A stretch of 64,000 nucleotides of DNA from Caryophanales bacterium (GTDB taxonomy: Bacteria; Bacillota; Bacilli; Bacillales; Bacillaceae_J): assembly GCA_012840465.1 (NCBI GenBank), contig DULJ01000051.1, positions 1-64,000 on the forward strand. Direction: 5' to 3'. Positions 34,892-44,066 of the stretch are shown piece after piece. The first letter of the stretch is position 1. The number at the start of each line of letters is the position of its first letter. Both the position numbers and the translations under genes were made by a program. A model generated the notes under the pieces. That model was given only the letters and a program-made list of their open reading frames with translations. It ran no database searches and was not told where the DNA came from.

Positions 34892-34951
34892 CTTATATTT
34901 TGAAAAATTAGGAAGACCTCAAAAGATTTACGAAAGGAGTATGTAAATAAG

Positions 34952-35836
34952 ATGAAAAGGCTTTTTTTATTACTAGTTTTCACTATTGCCACAGTGCTTA
35001 CAGGATGTGAACCGTTAAAGGTTTTGGATCCTAGAGGTCCACAAGCACAGAGACAAGCTGATGATATTATGTTATCCATTTGGATTATGTTATTTATCGT
35101 TATTGCTGTTTTTGCGATATTAGTTTTCATGTTACTAAAATACCGAGCTTCAAAGCTAGATAAAGATTATGTACCGCCACACATTGAAGGCAGCCATCTT
35201 GTCGAAACACTTTGTGTTGGCATTCCGGTCCTTATTATTATCTTTCTATCTATCGTTTCTGTTCGGAGCAACTATATTGTCGAAGCAACACCTAAAGGAT
35301 ATGAGGATACAAAACCATTAGTAGTCTACGCATCTAATTCTAACTGGAAGTGGCATTTTAGTTACCCTGAAGAAGGAATAGAAACTGTGAACTATCTTTA
35401 TATTCCAACAGATCGCGCCCTTGAATTTAAACTATACTCCCATGGGCCGATCACTAGTTTTTGGATTCCCCAGCTAGGCGGTCAAAAATATGCGATGTCT
35501 GATATGATTACGACTTTGCACCTTGCAGCTGATACCCCTGGTGAATTTATGGGACGCAACGCAAACTTCAGTGGGGAAGGTTTTGCTGAAAATACATTTA
35601 ATGTTACAGCCATGAGTCAAGCGAAATTTGATGAATGGGTAAAAGAAGTAAAAGAAACAGCCAACCCGCTGACAGAAGATAAATTTAATGAATTATTAAA
35701 ACCAGGTCATCTGGGACAATTAACATTCACAGGTACACACCTTGAATTTTTACCACCCCCAACTCCTGAAAACGGAGGGCATGATCATGGTGGTAATAGT
35801 GAAACCGAGCATCATCATACCGGAGAGGAGAATTAA
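34952..35836 (+). CDS. qoxA: Cytochrome aa3 quinol oxidase subunit II
   Basis: 294-residue lipoprotein (signal ending LTGCEPL, Cys22), two TM helices (about 40-62 and 80-100) and an extracytoplasmic cupredoxin domain. The CuA ligands of cytochrome c oxidases are missing, which marks a quinol oxidase. C-terminal His-rich tail (GGHDHGGNSETEHHHTGEEN). RBS GAAAGGAG. First gene of qoxABCD. Confidence 0.95.
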   Translation: MKRLFLLLVFTIATVLTGCEPLKVLDPRGPQAQRQADDIMLSIWIMLFIVIAVFAILVFMLLKYRASKLDKDYVPPHIEGSHLVETLCVGIPVLIIIFLSIVSVRSNYIVEATPKGYEDTKPLVVYASNSNWKWHFSYPEEGIETVNYLYIPTDRALEFKLYSHGPITSFWIPQLGGQKYAMSDMITTLHLAADTPGEFMGRNANFSGEGFAENTFNVTAMSQAKFDEWVKEVKETANPLTEDKFNELLKPGHLGQLTFTGTHLEFLPPPTPENGGHDHGGNSETEHHHTGEEN

Positions 35837-35838
35837 GG

Positions 35839-37788
35839 ATGGAATTCTTTAAACAATTTGCCGTTCCACATCCCAGTCTTCCCATCTATGCTTCAATGGT
35901 TGCAATCGGCTTAACCGTTGTCGCCATCATCGCCGGCTTAACCTATTTTAAAAAATGGGGTTACTTATGGCGTGAATGGTTAACAACCGTTGACCATAAA
36001 AAGATCGGGATTATGTATTTAATTTCAGCGATACTTATGCTTTTCCGCGGTGGTGTAGACGCAGTTATGCTGCGTGCCCAGCTTGCCGTTCCGGATAACA
36101 TACTTTTGGATGCGCAGCATTACAATGAGGTTTTTACAACTCATGGTGTTGTTATGATTATCTTTATGGCGATGCCCTTTATTATGGCGTTGATGAACTT
36201 CGTCGTTCCATTACAAATTGGGGCCCGAGACGTTGCGTTCCCGCGTTTAAACGCTTTAAGTTTCTGGTTGTTTTTCTTTGGCGCGATGTTATTCAATATT
36301 TCCTTCGTAGTCGGTGGCTCACCTGATGGCGGATGGACAGCCTACTTCCCACTTGTCGGCCCTGAATTAGCACAAAATGTTGGTAACAACTATTACATGA
36401 TTGCGATTCAGATTGCAGGGCTGGGGACGTTGATGACAGGTATTAACTTCATTACGACCATTTTAAAAATGAGAGCACCAGGAATGACATTAAGTAAAAT
36501 CCCAATGTTCACCTGGTCAGCTTTAACAACAAGCATTATTATCGTTTTTGCATTCCCGCCATTTACAATCGCACTTGCAATGGGTACGATGGATCGTTTA
36601 TTCGGTACACATTTCTTCTCAATGACAAATGGTGGTATGGACATGCTTTGGGCCAACCTTTTCTGGGTTTGGGGCCATCCTGAGGTTTACATTTTAATCT
36701 TGCCGGCATTCGGTATTTTTAGTGAAGTGATTTCTACTTTTTCACGAAAAAATCTATATGGTTATAACTCAATGGTTGCCTCCATGGTAGTCATCTCACT
36801 GATTTCATTCTTTGTTTGGGCACACCATTTCTTCACAATGGGAATGGGGCCATTCGCAAACAGTATTTTCTCAATCACAACCATGGCGATTGCCGTTCCA
36901 ACCGGGGTTAAGATCTTTAACTGGTTGTTTACCCTTTATAAAGGGAAAATTGAGTTTACAACTCCTATGCTTTATGCGCTTATGTTCATTCCGCTATTTA
37001 CAATCGGTGGGGTGACAGGAGTAATGCTGGCGATGTCAGCAGCGGACTATCAATATCATAATACGATGTTCCTAGTTGCTCACTTCCATAACGTTATTAT
37101 TCCTGGTGTTGTGTTTGCAATGCTTGCAGGCTTAACTTACTATTGGCCAAAAATGTTTGGTTACATGTTAAATGAAAAAATCGGTAAATGGACAGTATGG
37201 CTTCTATCAAGTGGCTTTGTATTAGCCTTTATGCCAATGTACATTACTGGATTAGATGGTCAAGTACGCCGTGCCTATACCTACTCTGAAGCCACTGGAT
37301 TTGGTTCATTAAATATGGTTTCATTCATTGGTGCAGGTATTATGGCGATTGGTTTTGCATTAATTTGTTATAACCTATATTACAGCTACCGTTATGCTTC
37401 AAGAGATGTCGGTATTGACCCATGGAATGCACGTACACTTGAATGGGCTACACCTAACCCAGTACCTGCCTACAACTTTGCGATTATTCCACAGGTTAAC
37501 TCTTACCAAGCTGTTTGGGATGCAAAACAGAATGGTCATGTATTATTTAAAGAAGAAAAATACGAAAAGATTCATATGCCGAATAATACCGGTGTTCCAT
37601 TTATTATGGGAGCAATCTTCTTTGTTTGGGGATTTTCAATGATATTCAGCATGTGGATTCCAGCTATCGTTGCAACGATCGGAATCTTTGGATGTATGGC
37701 CTACAATTCATTTAAGGAAGACCACGGCTATTACATTTCAGCTGAAGAGGTTAAAGAAACCGAAAAAGAATTGCGAGGTGTTAGTTAA
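35839..37788 (+). CDS. qoxB: Cytochrome aa3 quinol oxidase subunit I
   Basis: 649-residue heme-copper oxidase catalytic subunit with ~14-15 helices. Heme a ligand in FTTHGVVM, CuB-site HPEVYILILPAFG (His-Tyr crosslink), AHHFF, and AHFHNVIIPG for the heme ligands. Reduces O2 to water with proton pumping. Two bases after qoxA. Confidence 0.97.
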   Translation: MEFFKQFAVPHPSLPIYASMVAIGLTVVAIIAGLTYFKKWGYLWREWLTTVDHKKIGIMYLISAILMLFRGGVDAVMLRAQLAVPDNILLDAQHYNEVFTTHGVVMIIFMAMPFIMALMNFVVPLQIGARDVAFPRLNALSFWLFFFGAMLFNISFVVGGSPDGGWTAYFPLVGPELAQNVGNNYYMIAIQIAGLGTLMTGINFITTILKMRAPGMTLSKIPMFTWSALTTSIIIVFAFPPFTIALAMGTMDRLFGTHFFSMTNGGMDMLWANLFWVWGHPEVYILILPAFGIFSEVISTFSRKNLYGYNSMVASMVVISLISFFVWAHHFFTMGMGPFANSIFSITTMAIAVPTGVKIFNWLFTLYKGKIEFTTPMLYALMFIPLFTIGGVTGVMLAMSAADYQYHNTMFLVAHFHNVIIPGVVFAMLAGLTYYWPKMFGYMLNEKIGKWTVWLLSSGFVLAFMPMYITGLDGQVRRAYTYSEATGFGSLNMVSFIGAGIMAIGFALICYNLYYSYRYASRDVGIDPWNARTLEWATPNPVPAYNFAIIPQVNSYQAVWDAKQNGHVLFKEEKYEKIHMPNNTGVPFIMGAIFFVWGFSMIFSMWIPAIVATIGIFGCMAYNSFKEDHGYYISAEEVKETEKELRGVS

Positions 37789-38384
37789 TGAAGGTCGATC
37801 ATGCATTGCCTCTTGAATATAGCACACATCAAAATCAGTTAAATATTTTAGGTTTTTGGATTTTCCTTGGTGCAGAAATTATGCTTTTTGCAACGCTGTT
37901 TGCTTCCTATTTTACATTAGTTGATCGTGTAGGTAATGGTCCAAGTGGGGCTGAAATTTTTGAAATTACACCTGTCTTAATTGAAACGATTGTCCTGTTA
38001 ACTAGTAGTTTTACAATCGGACTGGGAGTGCATGCCGCAAGAATAGGCAACAAAAAGGCAGTTATGACATTCTTTGGTGTAACATTACTCCTTGGCCTTG
38101 TCTTTCTTGGATTCGAGATTTTTGAATTCGTTCACTATGTTCATATCGGGGCTGGGATACAAACAAGCGCCTTTACTGCAATTCTTTTAACAACATTAGG
38201 AACGCATGGCGCACACGTTACCTTCGGATTATTCTGGGGACTATTCATTTTGCTACAGATGAAAAAACGCGGATTAACCCCTAAAACAGCGAATAAATCA
38301 TTTATTTTCTCGCTATACTGGCATTTCTTAGATGTAGTCTGGATCTTTATTTTCAGCTTCGTCTACTTGAAAGGAATGATGTAA
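37788..38384 (+). CDS. qoxC: Cytochrome aa3 quinol oxidase subunit III
   Basis: 198 residues, five TM helices, with LGFWIFLGAEIMLFATLF and GTHGAHVTFGLFWG typical of subunit III. The start ATG shares a base with the qoxB stop (TAATG), showing coupling. Confidence 0.95.
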   Translation: MKVDHALPLEYSTHQNQLNILGFWIFLGAEIMLFATLFASYFTLVDRVGNGPSGAEIFEITPVLIETIVLLTSSFTIGLGVHAARIGNKKAVMTFFGVTLLLGLVFLGFEIFEFVHYVHIGAGIQTSAFTAILLTTLGTHGAHVTFGLFWGLFILLQMKKRGLTPKTANKSFIFSLYWHFLDVVWIFIFSFVYLKGMM

Positions 38385-38386
38385 GA

Positions 38387-38677
38387 ATGAATGTAAGAGA
38401 ACTATTCCCTGCTAAGCAAGTCATGGGCTTTGCCTTTTCATTAGTGCTTACAGGAGTTGCTTTATTAGTCTATTTCCTTGATATGCCCTTTACAGCCGGT
38501 TTGACTGTGCTACTTGTCACCGCATTCGTACAGGCTGGACTGCAATTAATTGTGTTCATGCATGCTGGTGAATCAAAGGACAAAGGGGCAATCTATACGA
38601 ATATTTTCTACTCCGCCGTCATTGCCCTTGTTACAGTATTTGGAACATTGCTTTGTATGATTTGGGGCATAATTTAA
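38387..38677 (+). CDS. qoxD: Cytochrome aa3 quinol oxidase subunit IV
   Basis: 96 residues with three TM helices, HAGESKDKGAIYTNIFYS typical of subunit IV of quinol oxidases. Last gene of the qox operon, followed by a strong terminator. Confidence 0.93.
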   Translation: MNVRELFPAKQVMGFAFSLVLTGVALLVYFLDMPFTAGLTVLLVTAFVQAGLQLIVFMHAGESKDKGAIYTNIFYSAVIALVTVFGTLLCMIWGII

Positions 38678-38684
38678 AAATTAT

Positions 38685-38720
38685 CGGAGCGTCATTATGT
38701 TGGCGCTCCGACTTTTTTTT
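38685..38720 (+). terminator. qox operon terminator
   Basis: CGGAGCG and CGCTCCG enclose a 12-base loop, followed by AC and eight T residues. Confidence 0.92.
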
Positions 38721-38856
38721 ACATATTCCATTCATCCCAGTAAATATTGATGTACTCAATTTTTCTAGATTGGTTCTCAGGCACGGTGTCATTTTTACTT
38801 TCTTCACGACTATTATTTATTACGTTAATTCGTTTTTCAGATTCATGCTTATCCAT
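38719..38856 (-). CDS. 45-residue unrecognised small protein
   Basis: A short frame, MDKHESEKRINVINNSREES, ending in IEYINIYWDEWNM. The ATG follows AAGGAG at eight bases. Charged, no membrane segment; aromatic C-terminal tail. It converges with qoxD; the stop codon falls in the terminator T-run. No family recognised; the good ribosome-binding site and codon use make it likely real. Confidence 0.55.
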   Translation of the reverse strand: MDKHESEKRINVINNSREESKNDTVPENQSRKIEYINIYWDEWNM

Positions 38857-38926
38857 GATAGCAACTCCTTCTTTATAGTAGGTCTTTGTTTATTTTGTTC
38901 CATTCGATTCTTTTTAAACGTGGTTT

Positions 38927-39241
38927 TTATTTAATTCGTCTCAATGGTTTATGATCCGTAACCCTGTCGCCCTTATATCTTTTTTCGAGCATTTCTTCGG
39001 TTGCAATAAAAAACATTCCAATAATAAAAATAAAAATAGCTCCAATAATCGTTCCAATCCCAATTGCAGCCAATTCACTGTAACCGCTTGCAACATAACC
39101 GATCATTAATAAAATAATTCCAATTAAAAGAATAATGATGCTAACAAAGTTGACAGTGTCGAATACTTTCTTTCTTCCAGCTGCGATAAAAATCCCTCCC
39201 TTTCTTTGGGACACAGGGTCAGGTTCTGTGTCCCACCTCAT
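38927..39241 (-). CDS. Small two-helix membrane protein of unknown function
   Basis: Two hydrophobic helices (FVSIIILLIGIILLMIGY and IGAIFIFIIGMFFIA) and a basic C-terminal tail. The nominal start includes a hairpin (39208-39234) and lacks an RBS. A good AAAGGGAGGG is followed in frame only by ATT/ATC codons, so the true start is uncertain and may be non-ATG. 43 bases downstream of trpF. Confidence 0.6.
   Translation of the reverse strand: MRWDTEPDPVSQRKGGIFIAAGRKKVFDTVNFVSIIILLIGIILLMIGYVASGYSELAAIGIGTIIGAIFIFIIGMFFIATEEMLEKRYKGDRVTDHKPLRRIK
39208..39234. repeat. REP-like hairpin GGGACACAG/CTGTGTCCC
   Basis: Perfect nine-base arms around a nine-base loop. Hairpins of GGGACACAG type are common as REP elements in Bacillaceae genomes carrying REP-associated transposases (from memory). 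It falls between trpF and the membrane gene. Confidence 0.6.
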
Positions 39242-39284
39242 TTGTTCGTATTTCCACAGAACGTCAGGTATCCCTTACCAAGAG

Positions 39285-39962
39285 TTATACCCCTTCGCAA
39301 TTCTTCATAAACTGAGAGATTCTCTTCTGATCCTTCCGGCCTGGTCTTTCTTCCACACCGGTCAAGACATCCACTGCAAATGGATGTACTTCACGGATTA
39401 GGGAGTGAATATTCGTTGGATTAAGACCACCGGCTAGGATGACGGGCAATGTACTTTCTTTTTGTATCGTTTGAAAGGCAGCGAGGTTCACCATCACACC
39501 GGTTCCACCTGGCATCGATTCCGTATAGGAATCTACTAAAATAGCGGAAATACCAGTTTTGCAAAGCTCTCGTGTTGCCTCAACCGGGTTTTTGATTTCA
39601 AAGTCACAGGTACCATTCCCATCGATTCGCAAAGCCTTTATCGTTTTTACTCCTTTTAGCTGTAACTGGTTGGCTATTTCCGTTACCTCTTCCAGTCTTT
39701 CCTTATAATGAAGTTGAACAACATTAGGACAAGTTGTATTCACGATCTCTAAAACTTTCGCTACTGGACCTCCTGTTACTACACATGTACTAACAAATGG
39801 AGGCACTCGTTTTATTAGCTCCCTTGCTTCATCCCGAGTTAAGTTCCATGGAACAGATATTGGATATTCTACAACAAAGCCAATCATGTGGACTCCCGCT
39901 TGTACACATAAGCTTACATCATTATGATTCATTACCCCGCAAAATTTAACCCTCGTATTCAT
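39285..39962 (-). CDS. trpF: Phosphoribosylanthranilate isomerase TrpF (divergent)
   Basis: 225 residues; TIM barrel with catalytic Cys8 (VKFCGV) and Asp144 (AILVDSY), phosphate site ILAGGLNP and C-terminal VDVLTGVEERPGRKD. The GFVVEYPISVPWNLTRDEA segment is more like archaeal/methanogen TrpF than Bacillus TrpF (from memory). Last gene of trpBADCF. Confidence 0.9.
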   Translation of the reverse strand: MNTRVKFCGVMNHNDVSLCVQAGVHMIGFVVEYPISVPWNLTRDEARELIKRVPPFVSTCVVTGGPVAKVLEIVNTTCPNVVQLHYKERLEEVTEIANQLQLKGVKTIKALRIDGNGTCDFEIKNPVEATRELCKTGISAILVDSYTESMPGGTGVMVNLAAFQTIQKESTLPVILAGGLNPTNIHSLIREVHPFAVDVLTGVEERPGRKDQKRISQFMKNCEGV

Positions 39963-39967
39963 GAGAT

Positions 39968-40663
39968 TTACCCCCTTGGAACACGTAGCTCATGATACAT
40001 GGCTACCGGGTCCTTTGCTTTAAGAAGCGCTGTGCCAACCAATACAGCATGAGCACCGGCCGCCCCAGCACGTACTACATCTTCCCTAGACATGATAGAA
40101 CTTTCACTCAATACTAAGGCGTTTTGAGATACGGATTGTGCTAATTTTTCAGTTGTATTTACAGTACCATTATCCATTTCCCACTCTAGTATATTACGAT
40201 TATTGATCCCCAGAAATGACAGTTGTAAATCTTTGACAGCATCAATCTCCTCTTCATTATGGGTCTCAACTAAAGGCTCCAAACCGAGTGAAAGGGCTTC
40301 CTCTATAAGTTTACGAAGCTGATCTTTTTCTAAAATTGATGAGATCAATAATACCCCGCTCGCACCATATTGGGCACTTTCCTCCAACTGCTCAGACGTT
40401 TTAATAAAATCTTTTCGCAAAATAGGAACAGGTACCGCTTCGGCAATTTGCTGCAATAACGTTAAAGAACCGCCATAATGCTCTGATTCCGTTACAACAG
40501 AGATGACTGGAGCCCCAGCTTCTGCCAAATCTTTCGCATATTCAACTGGATTTCTCCTAACAAGTAAATCCCCTTCCCCAGGTGATTTACATTTTATATC
40601 AGGGATAACGGGGATCATCCCGGAATTAAATTTTTCCCAAAGAGGTGCAGTACATTTAGTCAT
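39968..40663 (-). CDS. trpC: Indole-3-glycerol phosphate synthase TrpC (divergent)
   Basis: 231 residues, shorter than the usual 250-260. Matching the Sulfolobus catalytic set: Lys24 (for K53), Lys84 in LRKDF (K110), Glu133 in LVET (E159), Asn154 in GINNRN (N180) and Glu187 (E210). The usual catalytic Glu (E51, AEIK/AEYK) is Asp22 in IPDIK, and the ESGI motif reads ESSI. SPGEGDLL and ISVVTESEHYGGS are archaeal-like. Activity probable but altered site noted. Confidence 0.87.
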   Translation of the reverse strand: MTKCTAPLWEKFNSGMIPVIPDIKCKSPGEGDLLVRRNPVEYAKDLAEAGAPVISVVTESEHYGGSLTLLQQIAEAVPVPILRKDFIKTSEQLEESAQYGASGVLLISSILEKDQLRKLIEEALSLGLEPLVETHNEEEIDAVKDLQLSFLGINNRNILEWEMDNGTVNTTEKLAQSVSQNALVLSESSIMSREDVVRAGAAGAHAVLVGTALLKAKDPVAMYHELRVPRG

Positions 40664-40664
40664 T

Positions 40665-41696
40665 TTACATCCTCACTTTATAATCATTAGAAGCCGTAAT
40701 AAGGTCATTTAGTTTTTGCTCGGCTGCTCCGCTATCAATAAGTTCATTTGCAAGTTTAATTCCTTCAGCAAAAGAAGCTGCTTTATCACCGATCATTAGA
40801 GCACCTGCCGCATTCAAGACAACAGCCTGACGACGTGGCCCTTTATCTTTTCCAGAGAATACATTTCTGATCATGTTTGCATTTTCCTCTGGTGTACCTG
40901 TTGCAATTTCTTCAAGAGTACAACGTGACATTCCAAAGTCCTCAGGAGCGATTTCATAGGTTGTTATTTTGCCATTATTTAATTCTTTAATTGTTGTTTT
41001 ACCTAAAAGCGAAATCTCATCCAGACCATCTAGACCATGAACAAATAAGGCACGTTTATAGCCTAGAGATAGAGCCACTTGGGCAACTGTATCCAATAAC
41101 TCTGGACGGTACACTCCAAGAACATGTTTAGTAGCCTTGGCAGGATTAATAAGCGGACCAATGATTGTATAGAAGATCGTCTTAATGCCAAGATCTTTTT
41201 CCGGTGGCAAAACTTTACCCATAACCGGGTGATAAAGTGGTGCATAGAGGAAGGATATACCTACATCCTCAATCAGCTTTTCAACTGCTTGCGTGCTTAG
41301 ATTAATTTCTACATTTAATGCTTCCAATACATCTGCACTACCAGATAGACTTGAAATTGAACGGCTACCGTGCTTCGCTACAGGGATACCTGCTGCGGCC
41401 GCAACAAACGCAACAGAAGTGGAAATATTAAATGTGCTAAGTCCACCGCCGGTACCACATGTATCCATGAATTCATCATTAACATTTGGTCTAATTGGAA
41501 TACAATTGTCACGCATTGCCCTGGCAATAGCTGAAATTTCTGTTAATGTAGGACCTTTCATTAATAATGCCACTTGAAAACCGGCAATTTGAACTTCACT
41601 CAACTCATCATTTTTAATTGCAACTATTAAACTATAAGCTTCTTCCGCCGTTAAATCTTTTCTTTCAGTTAATTTTTGCAACACATTTTTGATCAT
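40665..41696 (-). CDS. trpD: Anthranilate phosphoribosyltransferase TrpD
   Basis: 343 residues, transfers phosphoribosyl to anthranilate. DTCGTGGGLSTFNIST forms the PRPP/pyrophosphate loop and KHGSRSISSLSGSADVLEAL the substrate loop (Ser where Asn of KHGNR is usual). GIKTIFYTIIGPLINPA resembles archaeal enzymes. Two bases from trpC, in the trp operon but no anthranilate synthase is nearby. Confidence 0.93.
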   Translation of the reverse strand: MIKNVLQKLTERKDLTAEEAYSLIVAIKNDELSEVQIAGFQVALLMKGPTLTEISAIARAMRDNCIPIRPNVNDEFMDTCGTGGGLSTFNISTSVAFVAAAAGIPVAKHGSRSISSLSGSADVLEALNVEINLSTQAVEKLIEDVGISFLYAPLYHPVMGKVLPPEKDLGIKTIFYTIIGPLINPAKATKHVLGVYRPELLDTVAQVALSLGYKRALFVHGLDGLDEISLLGKTTIKELNNGKITTYEIAPEDFGMSRCTLEEIATGTPEENANMIRNVFSGKDKGPRRQAVVLNAAGALMIGDKAASFAEGIKLANELIDSGAAEQKLNDLITASNDYKVRM

Positions 41697-41727
41697 CTCT
41701 CATCTCTCCTAATCTCATCTTTTCGGT

Positions 41728-42498
41728 TTAACTAATTGCTTTTTTCATCTCACGGACATATTCAGCAACATGTGGTACGCAGTCCTCACCGTATTGGGCT
41801 ACGATCCTCACAATTGCACTTCCGACAATGACGCCATCAGAAAACTGTGCCATTCTTTCAGCTTGTTCAGGTGTTGAAATACCAAAACCGACTGCACATG
41901 GAATATCTTGAACCTCTTTAACAATCTTAATCATATTCCGGGCTTCACTGCCAATTTCCTTACGTACACCTGTAACTCCCATTGATGATACGCAATAAAT
42001 AAAGCCCGCTGCTTCGGCAGCGATCATCCGAATTCGATCGTTGGAGGTTGGAGCAATCATCGAAATTAACGTAACGCCATATTGTGAACAATATGGAAGC
42101 AGTTCTTCTTTTTCTTCGAATGGTAAATCTGGCACAATGATTGCACTGACTCCAACTTCTTGGCAATTTTTCATAAACTTTTCAGCACCATACGTAAATA
42201 CTGGGTTCACATACGTCATGAAGGCAATTGGTACTGTGCTGGTCTTACGAATCCGTTTCATCATTGCAAAGATTTTATCTGTCGTAGCACCAGCTGAGAG
42301 GGCACGGAGATCCGCTTCCTGAATAACGGGTCCTTCTGCGATCGGATCTGAAAAAGGAATACCCAGCTCAATTAAATCAGCACCAGCCTTCCCCATTTCA
42401 AGCACCAATTGCTCTGTAATCTCCATTGTTGGATCACCCGCTGTAATAAACGGAATAAATGCTTTTCCGTTAGAAAAGATCTCTTGTAACTTATTCAT
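41728..42498 (-). CDS. trpA: Tryptophan synthase alpha subunit
   Basis: 256 residues, TIM barrel. Catalytic Glu in [12 protein letters not shown] and Asp in [11 protein letters not shown], phosphate loop [11 protein letters not shown] and GSAIV. Overlaps trpB by eight bases. Confidence 0.96.
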   Translation of the reverse strand: MNKLQEIFSNGKAFIPFITAGDPTMEITEQLVLEMGKAGADLIELGIPFSDPIAEGPVIQEADLRALSAGATTDKIFAMMKRIRKTSTVPIAFMTYVNPVFTYGAEKFMKNCQEVGVSAIIVPDLPFEEKEELLPYCSQYGVTLISMIAPTSNDRIRMIAAEAAGFIYCVSSMGVTGVRKEIGSEARNMIKIVKEVQDIPCAVGFGISTPEQAERMAQFSDGVIVGSAIVRIVAQYGEDCVPHVAEYVREMKKAIS

Positions 42499-43675
42499 AA
42501 ATCTGCACTCCTTTATAACGTGCTATCGCAGCAACGTCTTTATCTCCTCTTCCTGACAAGCAGATCACCATAATCTGATCTGGGCTCATTGTGGGAGCTA
42601 ATTTTTTTGCGTAGGCAACGGCATGGGCACTTTCAATCGCCGGAATAATGCCTTCCGTACGTGAAAGATACTCGAAAGCCTCGACTGCTTCATCATCTGT
42701 TACCGGTACGTATTCCGCTCTTCCCAAATCATGTAAATTAGCATGCTCAGGTCCAATTCCAGGATAATCAAGTCCAGCTGAAATGGAATGAACTGGAGCG
42801 ATTTGACCATATTCATCCTGACAGAAGTAAGACTTCATGCCGTGAAAAATTCCTAGAGTACCAGTTGCCATTGTTGCTGCTGTTTTTGCCGTATGAACAC
42901 CATGGCCCGCAGCTTCACAACCGATTAGGCGGACACTTGAATCATCAATAAATTCAAAGAATGTTCCGATCGCATTGCTACCTCCGCCAACACAAGCAAG
43001 TACGGCGTCAGGCAATCTACCTTCTGATTCTTGTATTTGCTGTTTAATTTCACGGCTAATTACACTTTGGAAGTCACGGACGATTGTTGGAAATGGATGC
43101 GGCCCCATCACAGAACCAAGTACATAGTGGGTATCATGAACACGGTTTGTCCATTCCCGCATCGTTTCATTTACGGCATCCTTTAGTGTTTGTGTCCCGC
43201 TTGTAACAGCGTGAACTTTAGCACCAAGCAATTCCATTCGATAAACGTTAAGCGCCTGGCGGTCCGTGTCCTCCTTCCCCATGAAAATCTCACATTCTAG
43301 TCCCATCAGGGCGGCTGCAGTTGCCGTAGCAACACCATGCTGACCTGCACCAGTTTCAGCAATCACACGTGTTTTCCCCATTCGTTTTGCAAGCAGAACC
43401 TGACCAAGTACATTGTTGATTTTATGGGAACCTGTATGATTTAAGTCTTCTCTTTTTAAATAAATTTTGGCACCACCAAGGTCCTTCGTCATTTTTTCAG
43501 CAAAATATAATAGCGACGGTCGCCCTGCATATTTATTAAGTAAAACGTTAAGTTCCCGGGTAAATTCCGGATCATTTTTATAGTGATTGTACGCTTCCTC
43601 TAGTTCAATCACAGCATTCATCAGTGTTTCCGGAATATACTGTCCTCCGTGAATTCCAAATCTTCCTTTTGACAT
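42491..43675 (-). CDS. trpB: Tryptophan synthase beta subunit
   Basis: 394 residues, PLP-dependent. PLP lysine in [19 protein letters not shown], and [10 protein letters not shown] for phosphate binding. Standard TrpB1-like length. It is the first gene after the T-box leader, an unusual position as trpB normally follows trpF. Confidence 0.97.
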   Translation of the reverse strand: MSKGRFGIHGGQYIPETLMNAVIELEEAYNHYKNDPEFTRELNVLLNKYAGRPSLLYFAEKMTKDLGGAKIYLKREDLNHTGSHKINNVLGQVLLAKRMGKTRVIAETGAGQHGVATATAAALMGLECEIFMGKEDTDRQALNVYRMELLGAKVHAVTSGTQTLKDAVNETMREWTNRVHDTHYVLGSVMGPHPFPTIVRDFQSVISREIKQQIQESEGRLPDAVLACVGGGSNAIGTFFEFIDDSSVRLIGCEAAGHGVHTAKTAATMATGTLGIFHGMKSYFCQDEYGQIAPVHSISAGLDYPGIGPEHANLHDLGRAEYVPVTDDEAVEAFEYLSRTEGIIPAIESAHAVAYAKKLAPTMSPDQIMVICLSGRGDKDVAAIARYKGVQIYE

Positions 43676-43701
43676 TTTTCCTCGCTCTCCTTAATAAAAA
43701 T

Positions 43702-43978
43702 AAAAAAAAGCCTTCATCCCTTAATAAATAAAGGGACAAAAGCTCTTAACTTCTGCGGTACCACCCAATTTGACGATTAACGTCCACTCATACTGTATAC
43801 AATCATATACATCCCATTATAACGGCCGGGTTCCGTAAACGCCTACTTTAAACAGATTTCAGGTTTCCCTCACAAGTCCATTCAGAATATTCCTTGCAAC
43901 CACCTTTTCACCAACCGGAGGCTCTCTGCATACACGTCATTATTCCTACTACTCTTGTTCACAGGTTTAATTAATATT
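43702..43978 (-). promoter_or_regulatory. Tryptophan T-box riboswitch upstream of trpB
   Basis: On the minus strand: T-box sequence GGGTGGTACCGC (43755-43766), stem I elements (GAGAGCCTCCGGTTGGTG), a specifier TGG at 43878-43880 within GAATGGACTTG, and a terminator (GTCCC...GGGA then AAGGC and eight T residues, 43702-~43735). Uncharged tRNA-Trp should promote antitermination, so the operon is induced on tryptophan starvation. Confidence 0.93.
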
Positions 43979-43984
43979 GAGAAT

Positions 43985-44013
43985 ATTTTAACACTTAACT
44001 TGCCAGTTGTCTA
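43985..44013 (-). promoter_or_regulatory. Promoter of the T-box trp operon
   Basis: TAGACA and TAAAAT on the minus strand with a 17-base spacer, a few bases upstream of the T-box leader. Confidence 0.65.
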
Positions 44014-44066
44014 CCACTTTCTTTTGGAAGCTAGGACGCGTGGTTCACCAACAGCTCGCCTCTAGC

